NCBI GenBank assembly: GCA_945903655.1 | Contig: CAMDOY010000267.1 | Location: forward strand, 1 to 5,514 | Direction: 5' to 3' | Source of the DNA: Rhizobium sp. Q54 | GTDB taxonomy: Bacteria; Pseudomonadota; Alphaproteobacteria; Rhizobiales; Beijerinckiaceae | Length of the DNA stretch: 5,514 nucleotides | Shown here: piece after piece, positions 1-5,514 of the stretch | How positions within the stretch are numbered: the first letter of the stretch is position 1 | Layout of the letters: each line of letters begins with the position of its first letter | Program-made: the position numbers and the translations under genes | Notes under the pieces: generated by a model | Seen by the model: the letters and a program-made list of their open reading frames with translations, nothing else | Told to the model about the DNA's origin: nothing | Database searches by the model: none

Positions 1-90
1 CTGCGCGGGACCATCGATCAACACCTTCGCTTTGTTGTTGCTGTCATGGCCGGTGATGATGCGGCGGATGGGCGTTGGTTGATTGGACAT
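1..90 (-). CDS. Probable cupin-domain protein, N-terminal fragment
   Basis: Only the first 30 codons are in the window; the gene runs off the left edge. The visible peptide begins MSNQPTPIRRIITGHD and continues with a segment containing KVLIDGPA. In my memory of the family, an arginine pair followed by a (I/V)(I/V)TGHD segment and a short strand ending in DGPA is a common N-terminus of small cupin proteins found near catabolic operons. The cupin metal-binding histidines would lie beyond the edge and cannot be checked. The ATG start is well supported: a strong AAGGAG ribosome binding site overlaps the TGA stop of the metallophosphoesterase gene upstream (12-nt gap), which suggests translation coupled to that gene. 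Small cupins of this type range from ring-cleavage dioxygenases to simple sugar- or acid-binding proteins, so no reaction is assigned. The family call rests on about 15 residues and is tentative. Confidence 0.6.
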   Translation of the reverse strand, partial: MSNQPTPIRRIITGHDSNNKAKVLIDGPAQ

Positions 91-102
91 GGCTGCTCTC
101 CT

Positions 103-840
103 TCAGTGTTCGCGTGGTTCGGGCCAATGGAGGTCATGACGGTCGACCGCCACCGCGCCGCTCGCCCGCAGGCGCACCACATTCACGGTGCGCGCATAAT
201 CGGGTGAGCCGGAATAGAAGGCCGGCACGGCGCCGCAGCCCACCTGCACCGCCCGGTTCCAATGGCCCAGCGCCAGATAATCGGCGCCGGTCGCCTTGAT
301 CTCCTCATCGCCAATGAGCCAGGAGGCCCGTGGACGCGTGACGCGGTCGGGCACGGGCACATAATGGCCATGGGCCATGGCCACATGCCAGCGGGCGCGG
401 CGGGGGCGGATGGTCTCGAAGGGGATCATGTCCGCGTAGTCGCGATGGGCGCGGCCCCAGACCTCGAGATCAAGATCCGTGAAATGGGCGGCCTCCTCAT
501 GGCGAACCCCCAGCACATGGAGGTTTTCGACCTCCGCCAGCGCGGGCGTCAGCCAGAGGGCGTCCTCCACGGCCGGATCGTGATTGCCGGGCAGCAGCAC
601 CACGGGAATCGCGGCCTCGCGGATCAGTTGCCCGACACGCTCCACCAGAAACTTCGGGATCTTGTGGCAGTCGAAAGTGTCGCCGCAGAGCAGCACCATA
701 TCGGCGTTGAGGTCCCGCGCCGCGTCGAGCACCCGCACCAGCGGCGTCGCCCCATCGCCCCCATGGGCGCGGGCGGTGTAATCATTGTCCACATGCACGT
801 CCGAGGTATGGACGATGATGATGTCGCGACCCTCAGTCAT
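103..840 (-). CDS. SbcD/Mre11-like metallophosphoesterase (short form)
   Basis: A 245-residue calcineurin-like metallophosphoesterase, expected to use two metal ions to hydrolyse phosphoester bonds in the cytoplasm. The full motif set is visible in order: D14-x-H16 in TSDVHVD, GDTFD with D54, GNHD with N87 and H88, the AHGHY box with H157 and H159, and LGHWN with H193. The YSGSPDY segment near residue 212 resembles the closing motif of the SbcD/Mre11 nuclease branch. At 245 residues it is far shorter than SbcD (about 400) and lacks its C-terminal cap region; no SbcC-type ATPase gene is in the window. There is no signal peptide or membrane segment. The ATG start lies 9 nt after the upstream stop, with a GAGGGG stretch as ribosome binding site. 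The domain assignment is firm; whether the substrate is DNA, a nucleotide or another phosphoester is unknown, as is its link to the catabolic genes upstream. Confidence 0.88.
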   Translation of the reverse strand: MTEGRDIIIVHTSDVHVDNDYTARAHGGDGATPLVRVLDAARDLNADMVLLCGDTFDCHKIPKFLVERVGQLIREAAIPVVLLPGNHDPAVEDALWLTPALAEVENLHVLGVRHEEAAHFTDLDLEVWGRAHRDYADMIPFETIRPRRARWHVAMAHGHYVPVPDRVTRPRASWLIGDEEIKATGADYLALGHWNRAVQVGCGAVPAFYSGSPDYARTVNVVRLRASGAVAVDRHDLHWPEPREH

Positions 841-849
841 GGCGCCCCC

Positions 850-1881
850 TCAACCTTCCGTGATCAGGGCCTTGCGCACCCTTTGAACAAGCGGCTCTGG
901 CAGAGCATAGGCCTCTTTCAGCAGCTTCTCCATATCCGGGCCGGACACCGGATCTACAGCGAGTTGCAGACGCTCCATCTCCGCAAGAAAATCGGGATCG
1001 TGCATGGTCGCCCAGAAGGCGTCCTTGAGGGCCTGCGCCCGCTCTGGGGGAATGCCGGGGGGCGCGATGTAGGGACGCGCCAAAGCGGTGGACAGACAAA
1101 TCACGTCCAGCACCCGCTTGTCGTCCTCATTGGCGGCGAAGTCTCGGGCGAGCGGCACGCCGGGCGGCGCGGCGCGGTCGGCCTTCGGCGCGAGTTGAGC
1201 GAGGATGCGGATCGTCCCATCACGCAGCCATTGCGGGCGGGCGGCCTTGATGCCCTCCATGTCCCAGACCCGGCCATGCACCTCGCCATTCTCCAGCGCC
1301 AGCGCCACCTCGCGGGTGCCCGGATAGCCCGTGATGATCTTGAGCTTCAGGCCGAGCACATTCTTCAACGCCAGCGGCAGCAGATAGGTGTCGCCGGAGG
1401 GGGTCGAAGCCGCGATCATCAATTCCTTCGTGCGCAGTTCCTCAAGGCTCGTCACACCCGTGCTCTTGAGGGCGATCAACACCGCAGCCGAGACGACCGC
1501 ATTGCCGATCATGGTCATGTCCAGGCCCGTGAACTGGGCCTTGGACTTCGGCCCATTGAAGAGCGGATCAAAGAGCAACATGGAATTGACCGCGCCAAAG
1601 GCGGTGCCATCGCGCGGGGCCACCCGCGCCAGATGATTTCCCAGGGTCATGCTTGAAGCGCCCGGCATGTTCATGGGCACTATGTTCGGATTTCCCGGCA
1701 GATGCTTCTGCATATATCTGATGATGGAGCGGGCGTAGAGATCATAGCCGCCGCCCGAGGCGTAGCCGATGTAACAGGTGATCGTCCTGCCCCGATAAAA
1801 ATCGGCGACCGGATCAGCCTGCGCCAGCGACGGGAGGCTGGCGCTTGCAAGCGCGCCGGTGATGAATGTGCGACGGCGCAT
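850..1881 (-). CDS. Bug/TctC-family periplasmic solute-binding protein
   Basis: A 343-residue extracytoplasmic binding protein of the tripartite tricarboxylate transporter (TctC/Bug) family, which captures small carboxylates in the periplasm. The N-terminus MRRRTFITGALASASLPSLAQA reads as a signal peptide with a twin-arginine-like RR-x-F start and an AQA cleavage site near residue 22. Family landmarks follow: a first strand with GYASGGGYDLYAR (residues 39-51), NMPGAS (71-76), and GYPGTREVALALENGEVHG (185-203), the last matching the usual GT-x-E/A ligand-loop and 'ALxxGEV' helix. The length is close to the family norm. Neither membrane subunit (TctA or TctB) is in the window, so it may be an orphan, as is common for Bug proteins. 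ATG was chosen because GGAG overlaps the stop of the upstream ligase gene (9-nt gap). The family call is confident. An aromatic or hydroxycinnamic acid as ligand is only an inference from the neighbouring genes. Confidence 0.9.
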   Translation of the reverse strand: MRRRTFITGALASASLPSLAQADPVADFYRGRTITCYIGYASGGGYDLYARSIIRYMQKHLPGNPNIVPMNMPGASSMTLGNHLARVAPRDGTAFGAVNSMLLFDPLFNGPKSKAQFTGLDMTMIGNAVVSAAVLIALKSTGVTSLEELRTKELMIAASTPSGDTYLLPLALKNVLGLKLKIITGYPGTREVALALENGEVHGRVWDMEGIKAARPQWLRDGTIRILAQLAPKADRAAPPGVPLARDFAANEDDKRVLDVICLSTALARPYIAPPGIPPERAQALKDAFWATMHDPDFLAEMERLQLAVDPVSGPDMEKLLKEAYALPEPLVQRVRKALITEG

Positions 1882-1890
1882 GGGATCTCC

Positions 1891-4023
1891 TCAGCCCTGC
1901 GGCGGGCGCAGCACGACCAGGGCGTCGAGGGCGACGACGCCCCTGCCCTGCGCGCGCACCGCCACCGGATTGACGTCCACCGCCTCGATCACATCGCCCA
2001 ACTCGCAGGCGAGCCGCCCCAGGTTCACCATGGCCTGCGCCAGAGCCTCAACATCGCAAGGGGGCGCGCCGCGATAGCCCGCCAGCAATTGCGCGGCGCG
2101 GGTGAGCCCGATGGTCTCGCGCGCCCGCTCCAGCCCAAGGCCAGGCGGGGCGAAGGCGACGTCCTTGAACAATTCAAGCCAGACGCCGCCCATGCCCACC
2201 ATGACCGCAGGCCCCATCTCGGGATCGCGATGCAGGCCCAGCACCATCTCGATGGCGCCGCTGACCTGTTCGGCGACGAGAATGCCCTCCAGCGGCGCCC
2301 CCAGCGCGGCGCAGCGGGACGCGATGAGCTCAGCGCCCTCGCGCACCGCGCCCTCGGTGGAAAGGCCCAGCAGCACAAGGCCCGCATCGCTCTTGTGCGG
2401 CACGGCGGCGGATACGCCCTTCAGCACCACGGGGTAGCCGATCTTGGCGGCGGCGACGACCGCCTCCGCAGGGGTGGCGACCACCACCTCCGACGGACCG
2501 CGAATGCCGAAAGCGGCCAGCAGCTCCTTCGACTCGGTCTCGCTCAAAGCCGTCGGCTCGCGGAGCGCCGCAGCCCTCGCCCGCCATTGGGCGACAAGCC
2601 CCAACCGCTGCGGGTCAGGCGCATGGGCCGTCAGTGCGGGCGTGAGCTGCGAGGGGATGATGCGCGCCACCGTGCGCAGGCTCTTGCCGATATCCCGCAG
2701 CCACGGCAGATGCACCATGCCCGCGCGCAGGCTGTGCATATAGGGCGTTTCCAGCAGGGTGACGGGCGCGAAAGCCGCCATGGGCTTGGTCGCCTCGGCG
2801 CCCACGAAGGCGTCGAGCGCGCTGAGGTTCTTCACCTTGCGCTCGATGCCCGCCGCGCGCGGCAGCTCTTCAGCCATCAGCAGGAGATCCACATTGGCGT
2901 CGTCATGCAGGGCGCGCACGCAGGCCATGTATTCGTCGAGGCGCAGGGTGCGCTTGCAATCGAAGGGATTGGAGAGCGAGGCGTCGGGCAGTGTTTCGCG
3001 CATGCGGGTTTCGGTGGCGGGATCGAGCTGCGCGAACGCGACGCCATAGGTCTGCGCCGCATCGGTGGTGAGGGATTTGATGGCGCCGGAATTGGTCATG
3101 ATGGCGACGCGGGGGCCCTTGGGGCGCGGCATGCGCGAGAGGTAAGCGGCGGCCTCCACCATGTCTTCCAGCGCATCCACGCGCACGATGCCCACATCCC
3201 GCGCGAAGGCGTCGAAGACCTCCGTGGAGCCAGCGAGCGAGCCCGTATGGGCCAGGGTCGCCTTGCGCGCCTCCTCCGACCCGCCCGCCTTCACGGCCAC
3301 AATGGTCTTGCCATTGCGCCGCGCCTTTTCGGCGGCGGCGAGGAAGGCCGCGCCATCGGTGACCGCTTCGATGTAGCAAGTGATGACGCGAAGGTCCGGA
3401 TCATCGGCGAGATGGTCGATGTAATCGGCGAAGGTGAGGCCGGTCTGGTTGCCGCAGGACACGAGATAGGCCAGCGTCAGGCCCGCATCGGCGATGCCCC
3501 GCGCAAAGGTCTGGCCGAGCATGCCGCTTTGCGTGATGGCGGCCACGGCGCCGGGTGCCAGAGGCGTCAGCTGCTCGTCGGGGAAGGTGCAGAATTTCGA
3601 GCGACCGACCGCAAGGCCCATGCAATTGGGGCCGGTGGCGGCGATGGAATGTCGGTTCAGAATTTCCTTGAGGCGCAGGGCCCGGGCGCGACCATCGGGA
3701 TCGCCGCCTTCGCCAAAGCCCGCCGCATAGATGGTGGCGCTACGCACGCCCAGCCCGCCGCCAAGCTCCAGAATTTCCAGCGTCTGTTCCTTCGGCACGA
3801 AGAGCGCGAGATGGTCAGGCGCCTCAGGCAGATCGGCGATGGTGGGATAGCAGCGCTGGCCCCAGATCTCATCGCGATTGGGGTTCACCGGATAGATCCC
3901 GCCCTCATAGCCGAACCGCTTCAGGTTATCCCAGATGCGCGGCGCCCAGTTGCGGTCAGAAGCGCCAACGAGGACGACATTGCGCGGCGCCATCAAGGCG
4001 CCAATGTTGGAGGAAAGGCTCAC
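1891..4023 (-). CDS. ADP-forming acyl-CoA synthetase, fused alpha-beta type (FerA-like)
   Basis: A 710-residue NDP-forming acyl-CoA ligase that should convert a carboxylic acid, CoA and ATP to acyl-CoA, ADP and phosphate through a phosphohistidine. Domains in order: a Rossmann-type CoA-binding domain (about 5-135; VVLVGAS, YPVNP, GPNCMG); a succinyl-CoA-ligase-like domain (about 155-300) with ITQSG and AHTGSLAG, whose H259 is the likely phosphorylated histidine; a linker ligase domain (about 300-470); and a C-terminal ATP-grasp domain (about 490-710) with PVVLKGVSAAVPHKSDAGLV and the closing VDVNPVAV. There is no C-terminal acetyltransferase domain, unlike Pat-type proteins. GTG at 4023 was preferred over a TTG at 4089: it has an ACGGAG ribosome binding site 5 nt upstream and gives the usual start SSNIGALMAPRNVVLVGAS. 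Feruloyl-CoA synthetase FerA of Sphingobium SYK-6 belongs to this superfamily and is likewise encoded after the hydratase/lyase. Substrate is inferred, not shown; pimeloyl-, acetyl- or other acid ligases share the fold. Confidence 0.9.
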   Translation of the reverse strand: MSLSSNIGALMAPRNVVLVGASDRNWAPRIWDNLKRFGYEGGIYPVNPNRDEIWGQRCYPTIADLPEAPDHLALFVPKEQTLEILELGGGLGVRSATIYAAGFGEGGDPDGRARALRLKEILNRHSIAATGPNCMGLAVGRSKFCTFPDEQLTPLAPGAVAAITQSGMLGQTFARGIADAGLTLAYLVSCGNQTGLTFADYIDHLADDPDLRVITCYIEAVTDGAAFLAAAEKARRNGKTIVAVKAGGSEEARKATLAHTGSLAGSTEVFDAFARDVGIVRVDALEDMVEAAAYLSRMPRPKGPRVAIMTNSGAIKSLTTDAAQTYGVAFAQLDPATETRMRETLPDASLSNPFDCKRTLRLDEYMACVRALHDDANVDLLLMAEELPRAAGIERKVKNLSALDAFVGAEATKPMAAFAPVTLLETPYMHSLRAGMVHLPWLRDIGKSLRTVARIIPSQLTPALTAHAPDPQRLGLVAQWRARAAALREPTALSETESKELLAAFGIRGPSEVVVATPAEAVVAAAKIGYPVVLKGVSAAVPHKSDAGLVLLGLSTEGAVREGAELIASRCAALGAPLEGILVAEQVSGAIEMVLGLHRDPEMGPAVMVGMGGVWLELFKDVAFAPPGLGLERARETIGLTRAAQLLAGYRGAPPCDVEALAQAMVNLGRLACELGDVIEAVDVNPVAVRAQGRGVVALDALVVLRPPQG

Positions 4024-4028
4024 CGTTG

Positions 4029-4032
4029 CTCC
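4029..4032 (-). promoter_or_regulatory. Ribosome binding site that fixes the ligase GTG start
   Basis: On the minus strand, GGAG within ACGGAGCAACG sits 5 nt before the GTG at 4023. The same nine bases, ACGGAGCAA, precede the ATG of the upstream hydratase/lyase gene at the same distance. No comparable site precedes the alternative TTG at 4089, and starting there would place the terminator-like hairpin inside the coding region. The shorter GTG start is therefore favoured. Confidence 0.75.
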
Positions 4033-4042
4033 GTCGATTGCA

Positions 4043-4078
4043 GGAAAGAAAATGCGGGCGCATGGGGGCGCGCCCGCA
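4043..4078 (-). terminator. Terminator-like hairpin inside the operon
   Basis: Read on the minus strand, the gap after the hydratase/lyase stop holds a perfect 9-bp stem, TGCGGGCGC paired with GCGCCCGCA, around an 8-nt loop. It is followed at once by TTTTCTTTCC. A GC-rich stem followed by a T-rich run is the form of a Rho-independent terminator. It begins about 18 nt after the TAA stop and ends about 20 nt before the ligase start. As the genes on both sides point the same way, it may be a partial terminator, an mRNA-stabilising 3' end or an attenuator that lowers expression of the downstream genes. The T run is interrupted by a C, so efficiency is uncertain. Confidence 0.55.
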
Positions 4079-4095
4079 ACATGGGACAATCCCGA

Positions 4096-4929
4096 TTACT
4101 TTGTTTCGGGACGCTGATAAGGACCAAGGCCCGGACGATAGGACTTCTCGTCGAGGAACTTCTTCATGCCCACCTTGTCCGCGATTTCCTTGTCGGAGCG
4201 GGCGAGCGAATCCTGCTTGGCGCCGAGATAGTCGCGGGCCTCCTCGGCGGTCATGTGGCGCACGGCGCGCACGGCTTCCTTGGTGTAGCGCAACACCGAC
4301 GGATTAAGCTTCTCGAGCTTGTTGGCGAACTCGATGGTCTTGGCCCGCAACTGATCGCGCGGCACGGCGAAATTGGCGAGCCCGATCTCCACGGCGCGCT
4401 TGCCGTCGAAGGGCTCGCCGGTGGCGGCGTAATACATGGCGTGCCGGGGCAGCATCAGGTCCGTCAGGTTCCAGCTCACGATGCCGCCGGGCAGGATGCC
4501 CCAGTTGACTTCGGAGAGGCCAAAGGTCGCGTCCTCAGCGGTGATGGCGAAATCGCAGGCGCAGAGCTGGGTGAAGGCGCCGCCGAAGCAGAAGCCATTG
4601 ACCATGGCGATGGTGGGCTTGGTGAAGCGGGTCAGCAATTCCCAGCGCCAGTTATGGCTGGCGTTGTTGGACTTCTTGCGCTCTGCGGGATTGTTCGCGG
4701 TCTCGCGGAAATAGAGCTTCAGGTCCTGCCCCGCGCACCAGGCGTCTCCGGCGCCGGTCAGCACCAGCACGCGGGTCTGCGCGTCATCGTCGAGCCACTT
4801 GAGGGCGTCCTGCACATCGTAATGCAGGCCCGGGCTCATGGCGTTGCGCTTTTCGGGGCGGTTGAGAACAAGGAAGGTCACATGGCCTTCGCGCTCGATC
4901 TTGATGTTCTCGTAGGTCTTGTCAGTCAT
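4096..4929 (-). CDS. p-Hydroxycinnamoyl-CoA hydratase/lyase-like crotonase
   Basis: A 277-residue enoyl-CoA hydratase/isomerase-fold enzyme, cytoplasmic and expected to be a multimer. It strongly resembles the hydratase/lyases that turn feruloyl- or coumaroyl-CoA into vanillin or 4-hydroxybenzaldehyde plus acetyl-CoA. Shared stretches include LNRPEKRNAMSP (22-33), LTGAGDAW (57-64), AGQDLK-YFRE, KPTIAMVNG-CFGG (104-117), ATFGLSE-NWGI (134-145) and the C-terminal KKFLDEKS--PGL. By comparison with remembered Pseudomonas fluorescens HCHL numbering, the catalytic Glu143 is E140, Trp146 is W143, Tyr75 is Y73 and oxyanion Gly120 is G117. However, Ser123 is replaced by T120, Met70 by Q68 and Tyr239 by G236. 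Length matches HCHL (about 276). The ATG has an ACGGAG site 5 nt upstream and lies 20 nt after the hydrolase stop. The family is secure; the exact substrate is doubtful because of the missing tyrosine. Confidence 0.85.
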   Translation of the reverse strand: MTDKTYENIKIEREGHVTFLVLNRPEKRNAMSPGLHYDVQDALKWLDDDAQTRVLVLTGAGDAWCAGQDLKLYFRETANNPAERKKSNNASHNWRWELLTRFTKPTIAMVNGFCFGGAFTQLCACDFAITAEDATFGLSEVNWGILPGGIVSWNLTDLMLPRHAMYYAATGEPFDGKRAVEIGLANFAVPRDQLRAKTIEFANKLEKLNPSVLRYTKEAVRAVRHMTAEEARDYLGAKQDSLARSDKEIADKVGMKKFLDEKSYRPGLGPYQRPETK

Positions 4930-4949
4930 GCTTGCTCCGTTTGGTAAAG

Positions 4950-5514
4950 TCAGGCCGTGCAGGCGGCGATGAAGTCGAGCAGGGGTCCGGAGAACCGCTC
5001 ATCCTTCGTGCCGATGCCGCAGATGCAGGAAAAATGGTTGTGATCGTCGAGCCGCAGGAACGGCGGGGGATTGCCATCGCGCTTGGTCAGGGCGATGGCC
5101 ATTTCAAAGGCGGGCGTGGCGAGGCTGACGGGGTCGAACTCGGCCACGGTGAGCAGAACGGGAACCTTCGTGCCCGGCACATGGGACAGCGCCGAGCGGC
5201 GCGCGAAGGTGGCTTTATCCTCGCCGAAATAGAGCGCCACATTGGGGCGCAGCTCCTCCGTGCGCAGCACATAGAGGCCGCTCGACAGCACGGCGCCCGC
5301 GACCTGCTCATGCCCCCTGAGATCGGGATCGAAGACATAGGAAGCCACATGGGCGGCGCCCGCCGAATGGCCGAAGATGACGATGCGGTTGGCGTCCCCG
5401 CCAAAGCTCGCCGCCTTGGTCTTCACATGGGTGACAAGCCGGCCGAGATCCTCCGATCCCGCAGGCCATGACACCTCTGGCGACAGGCGATAGTTCGCGG
5501 TGATGCAAAGGATG
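4950..5514 (-). CDS. Alpha/beta hydrolase (esterase-like), N-terminus beyond window
   Basis: The reading frame is open to the right edge, so the gene is partial at its 5' end; the GTG at 5474 is internal, since the codons upstream read ITANYRLSPEV, the usual carboxylesterase segment before WPAGSEDLGRL. The visible part, about 188 residues, is the C-terminal two-thirds of an alpha/beta hydrolase of the esterase/lipase or kynurenine-formamidase-like type. The nucleophile elbow GHSAGA has its serine at 5364-5366. The probable acid is the Asp of VAEFDP (5133-5135) and the base is a His in DDHNHFS (5034-5036 or the His two codons before). It probably hydrolyses an ester or amide. Whether a signal peptide exists cannot be seen. 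Lying 20 nt upstream of the hydratase/lyase, it could release an acid for activation by the ligase, for example from a hydroxycinnamate ester; this is inference from position. Confidence 0.88.
   Translation of the reverse strand, partial: ILCITANYRLSPEVSWPAGSEDLGRLVTHVKTKAASFGGDANRIVIFGHSAGAAHVASYVFDPDLRGHEQVAGAVLSSGLYVLRTEELRPNVALYFGEDKATFARRSALSHVPGTKVPVLLTVAEFDPVSLATPAFEMAIALTKRDGNPPPFLRLDDHNHFSCICGIGTKDERFSGPLLDFIAACTA

Noticed and set aside
364..382. Perfect inverted repeat TGGCCATGG-G-CCATGGCCA
   Set aside because: It lies inside the metallophosphoesterase gene where the repeated GCC ATG / GCC CAT GGC CAT codons encode the catalytic AMAHGH motif, so coding constraint explains it.
262..1656. 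464-codon plus-strand open frame
   Set aside because: It is antisense to the metallophosphoesterase and binding-protein genes, which carry clear family motifs; its composition is that of a shadow frame.
4024..4089. 22-residue N-terminal extension of the ligase from TTG
   Set aside because: No ribosome binding site precedes the TTG, the segment includes the hairpin, and the GTG at 4023 has a good site and the expected N-terminus.
1702..4947. 1081-codon plus-strand open frame as a real protein
   Set aside because: It lies opposite three well-recognised genes, its product has no recognisable domain and is dominated by Gly, Ala, Arg, His and Gln as expected of an antisense shadow.
5472..5474. 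GTG as start of the alpha/beta hydrolase
   Set aside because: The frame continues upstream to the window edge and encodes the conserved ITANYRLSPE segment, so the GTG is an internal valine codon.
1..5514. CRISPR arrays, tRNA or rRNA genes, insertion sequences
   Set aside because: No regularly spaced repeats, cloverleaf-like or rRNA-like segments, transposase motifs or terminal inverted repeats were seen; the window is almost fully coding.

Overview
The window comes from a GC-rich bacterial chromosome. An alphaproteobacterium, perhaps of the Hyphomicrobiales/Bradyrhizobium type, is the best guess. That rests on the strong G/C third-position bias, a Bug/TctC-type binding protein and an aromatic-acid style catabolic cluster. 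The assignment is inference from gene content; no phylogenetic marker is present.

All six genes lie on the minus strand, so the order of transcription runs from the right edge to the left. They are: (1) an alpha/beta hydrolase, cut by the right edge (4950-5514); (2) a crotonase-fold enzyme very like p-hydroxycinnamoyl-CoA (feruloyl-CoA) hydratase/lyase (4096-4929); (3) an ADP-forming acyl-CoA synthetase with fused alpha and beta domains (1891-4023, GTG start); (4) a Bug/TctC periplasmic solute-binding protein with a Tat-like signal (850-1881); (5) a short SbcD/Mre11-like metallophosphoesterase (103-840); (6) the first 30 codons of a probable cupin protein, cut by the left edge (1-90). Intergenic gaps are 20, 72, 9, 9 and 12 nt, so this is very probably one operon. 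The only larger gap, between genes 2 and 3, holds a terminator-like GC hairpin followed by a T-rich run. No stretch of more than 300 bases lacks a gene.

The genes suggest a working model. The hydrolase would release a carboxylic acid from an ester and the binding protein would capture an acid outside the cytoplasm. The ADP-forming ligase would activate it to its CoA thioester, and the hydratase/lyase would hydrate and cleave the side chain. A hydratase/lyase followed by an ADP-forming ligase is the same arrangement as ferB-ferA for ferulate in Sphingobium SYK-6. However, the hydratase/lyase lacks the tyrosine equivalent to Tyr239 of the Pseudomonas enzyme, so the natural substrate may not be ferulate or p-coumarate. 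The roles of the metallophosphoesterase and the cupin in this pathway are not evident. Nothing here looks like a wholly new system. The points most worth a second look are the altered active site, the hairpin inside the operon and the SbcD-like protein without an SbcC partner in the window.
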